The notes under the pieces are model-generated. The model did no database searches, was not told the DNA's origin, and saw only the letters and a program-made list of their open reading frames with translations. From Sneathiella sedimenti (GTDB lineage: Bacteria; Pseudomonadota; Alphaproteobacteria; Sneathiellales; Sneathiellaceae): a DNA stretch of 64,000 nucleotides. Below, one piece after another: positions 1-9,069 of this stretch. How positions within the stretch are numbered: the stretch's first letter is position 1; the number at the start of each line of letters is the position of its first letter. The stretch lies in NCBI RefSeq assembly GCF_017313765.1, contig NZ_JAFLNC010000002.1:1-64000 (forward strand), given 5' to 3'. The position numbers were made by a program, and so were the translations under genes.

Positions 1-38
1 ATGTTCCCGCCGGCGATTGAGGCAAAAAACAAAATTAA

Positions 39-115
<77 letters not shown>

Positions 116-124
116 AAACGTCAC

Positions 125-149
125 AACCCGGCTCATGCCGGGTTTTGTC
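125..149 (+). terminator. Rho-independent terminator of tRNA-fMet
   Basis: An 8-bp stem, AACCCGGC paired with GCCGGGTT, with a TCAT loop, followed by a T-rich tail. It begins 10 bases after the tRNA CCA end, which fits termination of the tRNA transcript. Confidence 0.8.
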
Positions 150-266
150 GTTTTTGATGGGTGGGAGAAGGAATTGAAACTCAGTCAGGCTTTGCAACGC
201 AAAGGCTGGCAAGGTTCACAACAAGCGCACAGCGCGCAGGTGCAGGGAGGGGCATAGCCCCGAGCA

Positions 267-287
267 AAATCCTACCCCCGCAACCAA
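267..287 (+). repeat. Direct repeat of the tRNA-fMet 3' end (att-like)
   Basis: These 21 bases are identical to 96-116, which is the T-loop to CCA end of the tRNA-fMet gene plus one base. Duplication of a tRNA 3' end is the usual mark left by tyrosine-recombinase elements that integrate at tRNA genes. Only about 150 bases lie between the copies and they hold no recognisable gene, so an element is no longer present here; the repeat may be a scar or a remnant attachment site. A second terminator follows directly. Confidence 0.75.
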
Positions 288-294
288 TAATTAC

Positions 295-328
295 AACGGC
301 TTAGCTGGAAACAGTTAGGCCGTTTTTT
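295..328 (+). terminator. Strong terminator after the duplicated tRNA end
   Basis: A 13-bp stem (two G-T pairs) closed by a GAAA tetraloop at 308-311 and followed by six T. It stands 7 bases after the duplicated tRNA 3' end, just as another terminator follows the true tRNA, so the duplication looks like a tRNA end together with its own terminator. Confidence 0.85.
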
Positions 329-475
329 GTTGCCCGTAATTTACTTGCAGTTGATAGTCTAATCGTGGTGTGGAATTGTCATTATAACGTAGGTAAAACA
401 ATATATATCGGGATGTTAGGTCCTGTTTCAGGCTTGGGATGGAGCCACAAGGTATTGACGAAGGAGAATAACAAG

Positions 476-868
476 ATGGAATCACGTCGTGAAATTGGCT
501 TAAAGACATTAGGAGACCTGACACAGTCAGACGGGACGGGCATCCTGAAGCGTCTCAAGGATTTTCCTGTGCTTGCAGAGGGAGTTGTTGATTTTGCCTA
601 TGGCGAGGTCCTGTCTCGCGATGTACTCGATCCCAAGGTGCGGCAATTGGCGACTGTTTCATCGCTTGCTTCCCAGGGTATGCTCAAACCGCAGCTCAAG
701 GTACATTTTGCGGGTGCTTTGAATATTGGCGTGAAGCCCGAAGAGCTAATAGAGATCGTTTACATAACGGCTATCTATGCTGGTATGCCTAAAGCACTGA
801 ATGCTGCGGCGATCCTACAGGAAGTATTCAATGAAAAAGACATTAAAATCACGGTGATGGCTGACTAG
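476..868 (+). CDS. Carboxymuconolactone decarboxylase family protein
   Basis: A 130-residue single-domain CMD-fold protein. Residues 50-118 match the family core: LDPKVRQLATVSSLASQG, then KVHFAGALN (His77) and YAGMPKALNA. The length equals that of gamma-carboxymuconolactone decarboxylase (PcaC). The CxxC pair of AhpD-type peroxidase partners is absent, so a hydrolase/decarboxylase or binding role is more likely than a redox one. The ATG at 476 is chosen because AAGGAG lies 9 bases upstream; a longer frame from 365 has no such site and adds unrelated residues. No protocatechuate genes are nearby, so the substrate cannot be named. It is probably a single-gene unit. Confidence 0.85.
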   Translation: MESRREIGLKTLGDLTQSDGTGILKRLKDFPVLAEGVVDFAYGEVLSRDVLDPKVRQLATVSSLASQGMLKPQLKVHFAGALNIGVKPEELIEIVYITAIYAGMPKALNAAAILQEVFNEKDIKITVMAD

Positions 869-977
869 GTCATTTTTTGGCCCCCGGAGGAGGCAAATTC
901 CTTAAGGAATTTGTTCAATGTAACCTCCCCTAGGCGCAGCATGCTATTCTGGCATTGAATTTATTTTGCCACCAATT

Positions 978-1001
978 GGCTTTTTTCCGCGTGGAAAAGC
1001 C
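978..1001 (-). terminator. Possible terminator between convergent genes
   Basis: An imperfect hairpin (GGCTTTT with AAAAGCC, a TT bulge, then CC/GG) lies between the CMD-family gene and the end of the convergent GST gene. The T-run on either strand is short, so it is only a weak candidate. Confidence 0.35.
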
Positions 1002-1004
1002 TTC

Positions 1005-1802
1005 TTATATCAATCCCAATTCAGCATCGCTTGCTGATCCGTCATACTTATTCTTGGGAGGCCAGGGACGGCTTTGCCAGTCGGGTGTGAAGGCGAAGCT
1101 GGAAACCTGACGTCCATCCACAAGGGCGCCATTTCCAGCGCCGAGGGCATAGTCATAATAAAGCTTGACGATTTCCTCTCGCGAGACCTGCTGAGCCGCC
1201 GGATGGGCAAGACAGGCCTTCCGCCATTTCCGGACACGGGCATAGTCAGCTGCTTCGGGAAGGTCAAAGTCCTCATAATACTCGAGAAACCAGAAACGCA
1301 TGAACATAGGCGTGAAAACACACTCGGCGAGTCCAAATTCTTCAAAGAGCCAGGTGCCGTCCGGGTTATGCTCCATCAGGAAATCATTGAGATCCCTATA
1401 AAGCGCCAGCATCTTGTCAATGTGATCTTTCCGCTTTTCTGGGTCCTGATTCATGACAAAAAGGTAGCCAGCCATCGTAAACGGGCCTTCCCTGGTGATC
1501 AGAAGATTCTCGATCGCATGGCGAAGCGGATCAGCTGCTCGCACCTGGCCGCCGGGCACGATTTCGTCAAGATAGCGCAGGAGGACAAGACTTTCTTTTA
1601 GAATATTACCGTCATGTGTCTCGAGGACAGGCAGGGCGGTTGTCCCCCTTGTTTTCTCAAGGAGGGCAGGGTCACGCGGCCGGGTGATGTCAACGACCTC
1701 GAACCGGACATGATCCTGCTGATTTTTTAAATTGAGCAGGATTTCAACACGTTGGGAGAAGGGGCATACTGGTATATGATAAATTACAAACTCATTTGTC
1801 AA
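1005..1802 (-). CDS. Glutathione S-transferase family protein
   Basis: A 265-residue protein with an N-terminal thioredoxin-like domain and an all-helical C-terminal domain. VCPFSQR places Cys13 at the position used by omega- and beta-like GSTs and dehydroascorbate reductases, so thiol transfer or reduction is more likely than classical conjugation. LPVLETHDG and LKESLVLLRYLDE match the glutathione-binding cis-Pro and ESxxI regions. The start is a TTG: an in-frame stop lies two codons upstream, and AAGGA sits 8 bases before it, so no ATG is available. The downstream DUF1194 gene's start is 36 bases upstream of it on the same strand, so the two may be co-transcribed. Confidence 0.85.
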   Translation of the reverse strand: MTNEFVIYHIPVCPFSQRVEILLNLKNQQDHVRFEVVDITRPRDPALLEKTRGTTALPVLETHDGNILKESLVLLRYLDEIVPGGQVRAADPLRHAIENLLITREGPFTMAGYLFVMNQDPEKRKDHIDKMLALYRDLNDFLMEHNPDGTWLFEEFGLAECVFTPMFMRFWFLEYYEDFDLPEAADYARVRKWRKACLAHPAAQQVSREEIVKLYYDYALGAGNGALVDGRQVSSFAFTPDWQSRPWPPKNKYDGSASDAELGLI

Positions 1803-1838
1803 TTTTCAGTCCTTCTATTTTATTTACAAGTTTCCGCT

Positions 1839-2573
1839 TCAGTTTCGTAGCTCCATATTTTCGAGTGTTGTTTCAGCGATTTCAAGAATAAGCTTTTTCC
1901 TGACCGCATCGGCGAAGGTGGCGGCATTGTCAGCTGTAATTACAAATGCTCCATCGCCGCCAATGATCTGGGTTCTGAAGGCCAACTCCAGATCATAGCT
2001 GTTTGGCCGACCGGAGCAATGCCGGCAAAGGATGGCAAGACCATTGATGGTAATTCCCGCATTCACAATTTCCTGGCGGGCAAATTCAATCGGCGGACCA
2101 CTCCAGTTGTTGGCGCTATCTGCAGAGATATCTATGACGCGCCGAAATCCCCAAATATTATTGGTTTCGATGAGGTTCTTTCCGAACAACAATGCCGTGC
2201 CAATGGCGTTGTAACCGCGCGCTTTTCTCGGGTGACTCCGCAGTTCTTTCGCAAAATCCTGCGCGGATTCCTGGCTGTCGATGATACGCCATCCCACCAC
2301 GATATCCTGTGAATTCGAGTCTCCCCATTCTACATAGGTGACAGCAATTCTCTCATATATTGTTGTTTTAATTGCTGAAATAACATTCTGGTCGGTAATC
2401 GCCTTGGCATAGCCTTCCCGTTGAAACAGGATTTCCGCATCATCGATGGAGCCGGTGGCATCAGCAAGTAGAACAAGCTCCACCCCGACCTTTGTTTCTT
2501 CCTGCGCCCTTGTTGGCCCGGTCCAGAAGAACATCAGAATTATCAGGATGACACAAAGTTTATCGAGGTGCAT
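1839..2573 (-). CDS. DUF1194 (VWA-like) exported protein
   Basis: A 244-residue protein with a signal peptide (hydrophobic residues 6-18, likely cleavage near TRA-Q at 23). The mature part begins with a von Willebrand A-like strand and DATGS at 38-42, a variant of the DxSxS metal-ion site, then a regular alternation of strands and helices ending in ADAVRKKL. This matches DUF1194, a family common in alphaproteobacteria whose function is unknown. A pair of cysteines (CRHC, about residue 180) could form a disulfide in the periplasm. GAGG lies 7 bases before the ATG. It is upstream of the GST gene on the same strand and divergent from the catalase gene. Confidence 0.85.
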   Translation of the reverse strand: MHLDKLCVILIILMFFWTGPTRAQEETKVGVELVLLADATGSIDDAEILFQREGYAKAITDQNVISAIKTTIYERIAVTYVEWGDSNSQDIVVGWRIIDSQESAQDFAKELRSHPRKARGYNAIGTALLFGKNLIETNNIWGFRRVIDISADSANNWSGPPIEFARQEIVNAGITINGLAILCRHCSGRPNSYDLELAFRTQIIGGDGAFVITADNAATFADAVRKKLILEIAETTLENMELRN

Positions 2574-2756
2574 CTCCAGACCTCACCCTCCTAACATAAG
2601 GAAGATATAATTTGGTAGTTTTGTTAGGGGGTCAAGTAACAATACATTCGAGGAGTTTGTCGCAAGGCACTTCCCGTAGCCATTGCGGCAATAACATTGA
2701 TCCAAACGGTTTGTGTGGGCGTAAGAAATAATAAATCGGCAGCAAGCTTGACATTC

Positions 2757-2773
2757 ATTAGAATAATTCTAAT
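2757..2773. promoter_or_regulatory. 17-bp palindrome, likely Fur-family (Irr/PerR) operator
   Basis: ATTAGAATAATTCTAAT is a perfect palindrome centred 59 bases before the katA start codon. Its core TTAGAA-N3-TTCTAA matches the ICE motif bound by alphaproteobacterial Irr and is close to Per boxes of the Fur superfamily. Position and target gene (a haem catalase) both suit iron- or peroxide-dependent control. The regulator gene is not in the window, so the assignment to Irr or PerR is inference. Confidence 0.65.
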
Positions 2774-2823
2774 TGGATATGTACCCCGTAACGCGACGTA
2801 ATAAACCTCTTTGGAGAAATTCC

Positions 2824-4293
2824 ATGTCAAAACGCAAAAACATGACGACAACCGCCGGTGCACCGATCAGCGACAATCAAAACTCCCTCACTGCCGGGGC
2901 ACGAGGGCCTCTACTGATGCAGGACTATCAGTTGCTTGAAAAGCTCGCACATCAGAACCGGGAGCGGATACCCGAAAGGGTGGTTCATGCCAAGGGATGG
3001 GGCGCGCATGGCACCTTCACCGTAACCCACGACATTAGCAAATATACCCGGGCGAAGATCTTTTCTGAAGTCGGCAAGAAAACCCCGATGATCGCCCGTT
3101 TCTCTACGGTTGCTGGTGAGCAAGGCGCGGCGGACGCCGAACGGGATGTGCGGGGATTTGCCCTTAAATTCTACACCGAGGAAGGCAATTGGGATATGGT
3201 CGGCAATAATACGCCCGTATTCTTCGTGCGCGACCCCTTGAAATTTCCGGATTTTATCCATACCCAGAAGCGCCATCCGCGGACTAATCTGCGCTCCCCA
3301 ACCGCAATGTGGGATTTTTGGTCCTTATCCCCTGAAAGCCTGCATCAGGTGACTATCCTGATGTCGGATCGCGGCCTGCCTGTAGCGCCGATGTATATGA
3401 ACGGTTACGGATCACACACCTATAGCTTCTGGAATGAGGATGGGGAACGCTTCTGGATCAAGTTCCACTTCAAAACCAAACAAGGGCACAAGCATTACAC
3501 AAATGAGGAGGCCGCGAAAATTATTGGCGAGTCCCGTGAAACCTACCAGGAGGAATTGTTCGGCACGATCGAACACGGTGAATTCCCTAGGTGGACTGTG
3601 AATGTGCAGGTTATGCCTGAGGCGGACGCGGAGAAGACGCCTTATAATCCATTTGATTTGACAAAGGTATGGCCGCATGGCGACTATCCGTTGATCGAAG
3701 TCGGTGAGATGGAGCTCAATCGCAATGCGGACAACTACTTTGCGGAAATAGAGCAGGCTGCCTTCAGCCCGTCCAATGTCGTACCTGGGATAGGCTTCAG
3801 CCCGGATAAGATGCTGCAGGCTCGCATTTTCTCTTATGCGGATGCTCATCGTCACCGTCTTGGTACCCACTATGAAGCGCTACCGATTAACGCGCCAAAA
3901 TCTGCCGTAAACCATTATCACAAGGATGGGGCAATGCGGTTTTTCCGAAATGATACTGGAAATCCTGATGCCTATTATGAGCCCAACTCTGTGAACGGGC
4001 CGGTGGAAGACCAGAGTTATCGTGAGCCACCCTATCGTATTTCTGGTGATGCGGACCGGTATGATCATCGCGAAGGCAACGATGATTATTCTCAACCCAG
4101 GGCACTTTTCAACCTGTTCGACGCAGGAGAGAAAGAGCGGCTCTTCTCGAATATTGCAGCGGCAATGCAGGGTGTGCCTGAGGAAATCGTCCAGCGGCAA
4201 CTCGGCCACTTCTTTAAGATAGATCCCGCCTACGCAGAGGGCGTGGCCGCAAAACTAGGCACCTCCGTCTCAGAAGGAGCAACAGCCGCGTAA
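2824..4293 (+). CDS. katA: Catalase, monofunctional haem type
   Basis: A 489-residue small-subunit catalase that converts hydrogen peroxide to water and oxygen. His55 (in [11 protein letters not shown]), Asn128 (in GNNTPVFF) and the proximal haem ligand Tyr338 (in [14 protein letters not shown]) are all present. The length and the absence of a C-terminal flavodoxin-like domain place it among small-subunit clade 3 enzymes. The ATG at 2824 has GGAG 7 bases upstream; an earlier in-frame ATG at 2773 overlaps the operator palindrome and is less likely. The gene is monocistronic, ends in a strong terminator, and has a Fur-family-like palindrome at its promoter, suggesting control by iron or peroxide. 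No signal peptide is seen, so it acts in the cytoplasm. Confidence 0.97.
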   Translation: MSKRKNMTTTAGAPISDNQNSLTAGARGPLLMQDYQLLEKLAHQNRERIPERVVHAKGWGAHGTFTVTHDISKYTRAKIFSEVGKKTPMIARFSTVAGEQGAADAERDVRGFALKFYTEEGNWDMVGNNTPVFFVRDPLKFPDFIHTQKRHPRTNLRSPTAMWDFWSLSPESLHQVTILMSDRGLPVAPMYMNGYGSHTYSFWNEDGERFWIKFHFKTKQGHKHYTNEEAAKIIGESRETYQEELFGTIEHGEFPRWTVNVQVMPEADAEKTPYNPFDLTKVWPHGDYPLIEVGEMELNRNADNYFAEIEQAAFSPSNVVPGIGFSPDKMLQARIFSYADAHRHRLGTHYEALPINAPKSAVNHYHKDGAMRFFRNDTGNPDAYYEPNSVNGPVEDQSYREPPYRISGDADRYDHREGNDDYSQPRALFNLFDAGEKERLFSNIAAAMQGVPEEIVQRQLGHFFKIDPAYAEGVAAKLGTSVSEGATAA

Positions 4294-4317
4294 GCGCGAC
4301 AGTAACTATCCAAACAG

Positions 4318-4352
4318 AAAGCCCCTTGAATAATTGATTCAAGGGGCTTTTT
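4318..4352 (+). terminator. Bidirectional terminator after katA
   Basis: A perfect 14-bp stem, AAAGCCCCTTGAAT with its complement, a 5-base loop (4332-4336), and T-runs on both strands. It serves katA and can also serve the convergent monooxygenase gene that ends at 4383. Confidence 0.93.
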
Positions 4353-4382
4353 GCTGGAACTGGGGGTGACGGATAGCCGTCT

Positions 4383-5525
4383 CTAGGAAAGGAAATGCCG
4401 ATCCGTTGCGAGCTTTTTCCAGGCATTGACATCCGGCGGGCCCATTGTGCGGATTTTCAAATCACGTATGCCCCTGCTTACCCAGCTCTGCATGCTTTCT
4501 AGATGCGTTAGCGGGGCGTCTGCAAACCGGATGACTCGCTCGACTTTTCTCTCTCTTCTTTCCTTGTATGTCATCAGCGCCTGATCAATATTTTGCATGG
4601 CCAAAGCATCCGCAAGGCAGCGGCTGTCGGCGAGGGCCATTGCAGCCCCTTGCTGGATTAAAGGAGAGCATCCGCTTGCAGAGTCGCCGACGAACGCGAT
4701 GCGCCGGTCGAAAAAGCAGGGCTTGATAACGGATTTCAGACGGTTCGTCAGGATATCAACATCGTCCAACTGGGACAGGATATACGGAACGGGTCCGCCG
4801 TATCCGGAGAACACCTTCTTGATATTCTCCTTCGCGTTGTCACCCAGAACTATGTCATTTAGGTCCTCATACACATGGCCATAACAATAAAGGGCATCCT
4901 CGCTAATGGGATAGACAGTGAAGAGATCTGTCTGGCCAATTAAATGTAGAGGTTGCAATGTATGCTCGGTATAGGGAACCACAAACCGCCAACTGATGAC
5001 ATTATGATCGACGAGCATTTCCTGCCCTTCATAATTGTTTTGGCGCACCAGGGAATTGATCCCATCCGCCGCGATCAAAAGGTCGTAGGATCCGTTCAGT
5101 AGTTCGTTCGTGCAGGTGATCTTGACCGCGTCATCACCATGTTCGACCGTCAGTATTTCCGTATTGTAGCGGATCTTTTTCTCCAGACCTTCAAGCAGGG
5201 CGCGATCAAGGTCCTGCCGTTTGAGTGAGATGAACTGATCGTTCTCGAACGGCGGTTCCGTCAAATTTGCAGACTTGATCGTCTTGCCCGTCATTTTGTT
5301 GTAGGTGATTGTAGAAGCCTCGAAATAACGGCCTTCCAATCGCTCCAGCGTGCCGAGATCTTTAAGCTCTCTCACAGCATTGAAAGGAAGGACGATGCCG
5401 GTATGGGCAATGCATTCCGAAGATCGCTTTTCAATTATCTCGAAGTCCAGCCCGAATCTACTTAGCCACTGCGCAATAGAAAGCCCCGCAATTCCGGCGC
5501 CTACAATCAAAATTTTCGATGTCAA
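4383..5525 (-). CDS. FAD-dependent monooxygenase (UbiH/salicylate hydroxylase-like)
   Basis: A 380-residue class A flavoprotein hydroxylase. GAGIAG (9-14) is the N-terminal FAD-binding fingerprint, LIAADGINSLVRQ is the DG motif that contacts NAD(P)H and FAD, and RRIAFVGDSASG is the GD motif that closes the FAD site. These three together define the PHBH-fold hydroxylases, which act on aromatic or quinone substrates; the substrate here cannot be told. The start is a TTG: no ATG occurs in frame after the preceding stop, and GAGGAA lies 9 bases upstream. It shares the katA terminator. No ubiquinone genes are nearby. Confidence 0.85.
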   Translation of the reverse strand: MTSKILIVGAGIAGLSIAQWLSRFGLDFEIIEKRSSECIAHTGIVLPFNAVRELKDLGTLERLEGRYFEASTITYNKMTGKTIKSANLTEPPFENDQFISLKRQDLDRALLEGLEKKIRYNTEILTVEHGDDAVKITCTNELLNGSYDLLIAADGINSLVRQNNYEGQEMLVDHNVISWRFVVPYTEHTLQPLHLIGQTDLFTVYPISEDALYCYGHVYEDLNDIVLGDNAKENIKKVFSGYGGPVPYILSQLDDVDILTNRLKSVIKPCFFDRRIAFVGDSASGCSPLIQQGAAMALADSRCLADALAMQNIDQALMTYKERRERKVERVIRFADAPLTHLESMQSWVSRGIRDLKIRTMGPPDVNAWKKLATDRHFLS

Positions 5526-5797
5526 ACCGGTATGTTCCTCATAATAGCCATACCCTCGTACGATAGAGCCGGATCATATAATTATTCCTCAGTTAAATCA
5601 AAGTAGCTTGTTGAGATGGTTGATGAAACTCTTATTTCCCAGGCGTCAGGCGGCTTGCAAGCGGGATTCTGACTGTTTAACGGAAGCTCAACACTTTCCA
5701 GCTAATGTTAGGCAAGCCTGAATTGTTCGAACCGGGAAGAAAATTTGATTAGACATCGCAATAACTTGCGCGCCGGACAACGCAAGGGAATTGGCTT

Positions 5798-7711
5798 ATG
5801 CTGAGCGAATTAGCCATTCTCATCTGCTTGCTTGTCATGTTAACCGTTTTTTGGAGGCGGAAAAAGCGGCTCACTCACGTCAAGTTAGGACGGGATTTAA
5901 TAAACTACGGCCTGCTTATCGTGGTAATCGCGTCCTTCGTCGATCTTTTGTTTGTTGGTGACGGCTCGGTATTCAATATCGGTTTTAGCGATATAAATTC
6001 ACTGGAAGTATGGAATGCCGTTGGTTATTTGCCGGGCCTCGTGCTGGTTGCGATCGGCATGTCGCGCATGCTTCCAGCTATTGAACGTCTCAATCAGGAG
6101 ATTCAGGCCAGGATAATCTCCGAAGAAAAGCAACGGGAACAAAATAAGCGTCTTCAGTTGACTATCGCCCGAGCTGAGACAGCCGAAACCACACTACTCG
6201 ATGCCATCGAATCAATGCCGGAAGGCGTTGCAATTTTCGATCCGAACGACCGGCTTTACGTTTGTAACAACCCCTATCGTGAGCGGTATAAGAAACTTGC
6301 GGACAAGGTACAGTCAGGCGTCCATTTCAATGAACTCGTCCGTTTGATGGTCGAAATGAAGCGGGTGCCGGAAGCGGTTGGCAGGGAAGAAGAATATATT
6401 GCGGCTCGAATCAAGGAACATAACAATCCAGCCGATCCGGTAGAGCAGGAAATGGACGATGGTCGGATTTACCGGCTATCCGAAACAAAGACCAAATCGG
6501 GAGGCACAGTATCCATTCGAACGGATATTACCGATATTCGTGCCCGTGAGCAGGCTCTTAAGGAAAATCGTGCAAAACTGGAGGAAGCTCAGGCCATCGC
6601 CCATATCGGTAACTGGATGCGTGATACTCGCGCCGACAAACATGAGTGGTCGGATGAAATTTTCCGCATTTTGGGATGCCAGCCTGGCGAAATCGAGCAA
6701 AGCTACAGCAATTTTATGTCCCGGGTACATAAAAACGATGTCGCACGTCTGCGCTCAGTCTTTGAGCATACGAACGAAAGTCTTGAGCCGTTCGAAGCGG
6801 AGTTCCGTGTGGTGCAGGATGGGGGCAGTATTGTTTACGTCAGGTTACTGGGGCGGGTGAATACTGATGAAAATGGAGTTGTGACAGGGGGCAGCGGAAC
6901 CCTTCAGGATATCACCACCCAGCATATATTTGAGCGCGAACTGATGCAGGCGAAACTGGAAGCGGAAGAGGGCACGAGATCAAAATCTCTGTTCCTTGCG
7001 AATATGAGTCATGAGCTCCGGACGCCGCTAAACGCCGTAATCGGCTTCTCCGAAGTTCTGGCGAAAGAAATTTTCGGCCCTCTGGCGAACGACCGGTATC
7101 GCGAATATGCCGACAACATCCAGTCCTCGGGTCGGCACCTGCTATCGCTAATCGATGATATTCTGGAATATTCGCGTCTGGAATCTGACTCCATCGAACT
7201 GCAGGAAACGGAGTTTAATCTCCTGAAGGCAGCAGAATCGACGAAAACCATGTTGTTGGCTAAGGCAAATGAAAAGCGGATCAGCTTTTTCCTTTCGAAG
7301 AATCTCGATATCGAGATTCGGGCTGATGAAAGAAAGCTGAAACAGGTGCTCATTAATCTTGTCAATAATGCCATAAAATTTACGCCGGAGAATGGACTGA
7401 TAGAATTGGACCTAGCTGAAGATTCGGATAATTTTATTTCGCTCTATGTGATTGATAACGGTTATGGCATCAGCAAGGATGAAATTAAGAATGTGATGCG
7501 CCCGTTTGGACGGACGCATTATTCCATATCAAAATCGATTGAGGGAACAGGTCTGGGACTCCCGCTTGCGAAATCAATTGTCGAGTTGCATGGCGGCATG
7601 TTGAAAATCAAATCCAATGCGAATAAACCGGGAACAACGATCGAGATACGTTTGCCAAAATCCCGGGTGGTAGGCCCGGAGCAGAATGCCCCCCGTCTGA
7701 ACGTAATTTAA
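5798..7711 (+). CDS. PAS-PAS sensor histidine kinase
   Basis: A 637-residue membrane kinase. Three hydrophobic segments occupy about residues 1-90, followed by a coiled stretch (95-125), a PAS domain (about 128-245, with ESMPEGVAIFDPNDRLYVCNN), a second PAS_3-type domain (about 265-385, with IAHIGNWMRD), HisKA with the phospho-acceptor His405 in MSHELRTPLN, and a HATPase_c domain with N box (NLVNNAIKF), G1 (VIDNGYGIS) and G2 (GTGLGLPLAKSIV). There is no receiver domain and no response regulator beside it, so it is an orphan kinase. AAGGGA precedes the ATG. The signal is not evident. Confidence 0.93.
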   Translation: MLSELAILICLLVMLTVFWRRKKRLTHVKLGRDLINYGLLIVVIASFVDLLFVGDGSVFNIGFSDINSLEVWNAVGYLPGLVLVAIGMSRMLPAIERLNQEIQARIISEEKQREQNKRLQLTIARAETAETTLLDAIESMPEGVAIFDPNDRLYVCNNPYRERYKKLADKVQSGVHFNELVRLMVEMKRVPEAVGREEEYIAARIKEHNNPADPVEQEMDDGRIYRLSETKTKSGGTVSIRTDITDIRAREQALKENRAKLEEAQAIAHIGNWMRDTRADKHEWSDEIFRILGCQPGEIEQSYSNFMSRVHKNDVARLRSVFEHTNESLEPFEAEFRVVQDGGSIVYVRLLGRVNTDENGVVTGGSGTLQDITTQHIFERELMQAKLEAEEGTRSKSLFLANMSHELRTPLNAVIGFSEVLAKEIFGPLANDRYREYADNIQSSGRHLLSLIDDILEYSRLESDSIELQETEFNLLKAAESTKTMLLAKANEKRISFFLSKNLDIEIRADERKLKQVLINLVNNAIKFTPENGLIELDLAEDSDNFISLYVIDNGYGISKDEIKNVMRPFGRTHYSISKSIEGTGLGLPLAKSIVELHGGMLKIKSNANKPGTTIEIRLPKSRVVGPEQNAPRLNVI

Positions 7712-7839
7712 CGGTCATAATCGGGCTGCAAAATACTCACCTGATTAGTGAATCTTTATGTAGCGTAGCAGTATTTTTTCTGCTAATGAGCCTCACCGAA
7801 ATATTTGGATTCAACAACTAAACAGGTGGAACATTAGAA

Positions 7840-9036
7840 TTGCAACTGCTCCAGGATTGTGAGGGCTATGTCGCTGATCGCGAGCATGCCCTAGCCGGTT
7901 TGCGGCGATATGAAAACGAAGCGACAGCTCTTGAAATCGAGCAGTCAAACGATGCTGTCCACTTTCTGTATATCGACAAGATTGCAGAGGCGGCCAGCAA
8001 CTTTCTCACCGGATTTCCAGGTACTTGTCTTTATGCGGCGAAAGCTAACCCGCATCCGGCGCTTCTGCGTCTGCTGTGGGCTGCGGGTATTCGTCACTTT
8101 GAAGTCGCCTCGATCCGGGAGATTGAGAATCTGCGTCGCGATTTGCCAATGGCGCAGCTTTATTTCATGCACCCGGTCAAAAGCCGGCAGGCAATTGCCC
8201 GCGCCTATGCGCTTGGCGTGCGCCATTTTGCCTTCGACAGCCTTGACGAACTTCGCAAGATAAAGCAGGAAACCGGCCATGCCGAAGACCTGTCGCTGAT
8301 GCTGCGTCTCAGTGTATCGCAGGTTGGTGCGGCATATCCGCTCGACAATAAATTTGGCGCGACATTGATGGAGGCTCCGCTTCTCCTCACCCATGCCCGC
8401 CAGATCGCTGAGAAAGTCGGCGTAACTTTCCATGTCGGCTCGCAATGTCTTGAGGTCGAGGCATATGTCAATGCCATCTACAATATCGCCAATATGCTGG
8501 AAGGTTGCGGTGTCAAGATCGATATGATTGATGTCGGCGGTGGTTTCCCGATTTCCTATCCGGATATGGAGCCTGCGCCGCTGCAGGATTATTTCGACGC
8601 AATCGCCAAAGCCCTGATGGAATGCGGCTTTGAAGATCTCGAGATTTTCTGTGAGCCGGGCCGGGCGATGGTTGCCGCAGGCGGAGCCGTCGCGGTAAGG
8701 GTTGAACTTCGCCGTGGGCAGTCGCTATACTTAAATGACGGCACCTATGGATCGCTCTTCGATGCGGGCCAGCTGGGCTGGACTTATCCGATTGAGCTAT
8801 ACCGGGCCGGACGGCTGGAAGTCCTTTCGGAAACGTCGCTATTTCAACTCTACGGGCCGACATGTGACAGCATCGACAAGATGCAGGATCGACTTTCGCT
8901 CCCAGAGGATGTGTGTGAGGGCGACTGGCTTATTTTCCGTCATTTGGGGGCTTATGGTTACGCCATGCAAACCAAATTCAACGGATTTTACTCCGAAACA
9001 GTCGTGGCGATCGAAGGCGGCGCCGAACTCGCGTAA
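7840..9036 (+). CDS. PLP-dependent ornithine/lysine decarboxylase (fold III)
   Basis: A 398-residue group IV decarboxylase. Lys68 in YAAKANP carries the PLP, His198 in HVGSQ stacks on the ring, VGGGFP and EPGR (272-275) hold the phosphate, and Cys342-Asp343 in GPTCDSID are the residues donated across the dimer. This pattern is that of eukaryotic-type ornithine decarboxylase, which makes putrescine; close relatives also use lysine, and diaminopimelate decarboxylase is less likely because of the GPTCDSxD motif. The start is a TTG, the first available after an in-frame stop, with AGGTGGA 9 bases upstream. It opens a cluster with a deoxyhypusine synthase-like enzyme and a ureohydrolase (gaps 33 and 20 bases), so a polyamine role is likely. 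Confidence 0.92.
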   Translation: MQLLQDCEGYVADREHALAGLRRYENEATALEIEQSNDAVHFLYIDKIAEAASNFLTGFPGTCLYAAKANPHPALLRLLWAAGIRHFEVASIREIENLRRDLPMAQLYFMHPVKSRQAIARAYALGVRHFAFDSLDELRKIKQETGHAEDLSLMLRLSVSQVGAAYPLDNKFGATLMEAPLLLTHARQIAEKVGVTFHVGSQCLEVEAYVNAIYNIANMLEGCGVKIDMIDVGGGFPISYPDMEPAPLQDYFDAIAKALMECGFEDLEIFCEPGRAMVAAGGAVAVRVELRRGQSLYLNDGTYGSLFDAGQLGWTYPIELYRAGRLEVLSETSLFQLYGPTCDSIDKMQDRLSLPEDVCEGDWLIFRHLGAYGYAMQTKFNGFYSETVVAIEGGAELA

Positions 9037-9069
9037 CGCAACTATTCAATAAAAGGCATTGAGGTCATT

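Noticed and set aside
1-38. A gene end before the tRNA
   Set aside because: Too short to judge; the segment is AT-rich near the tRNA and is probably its promoter.
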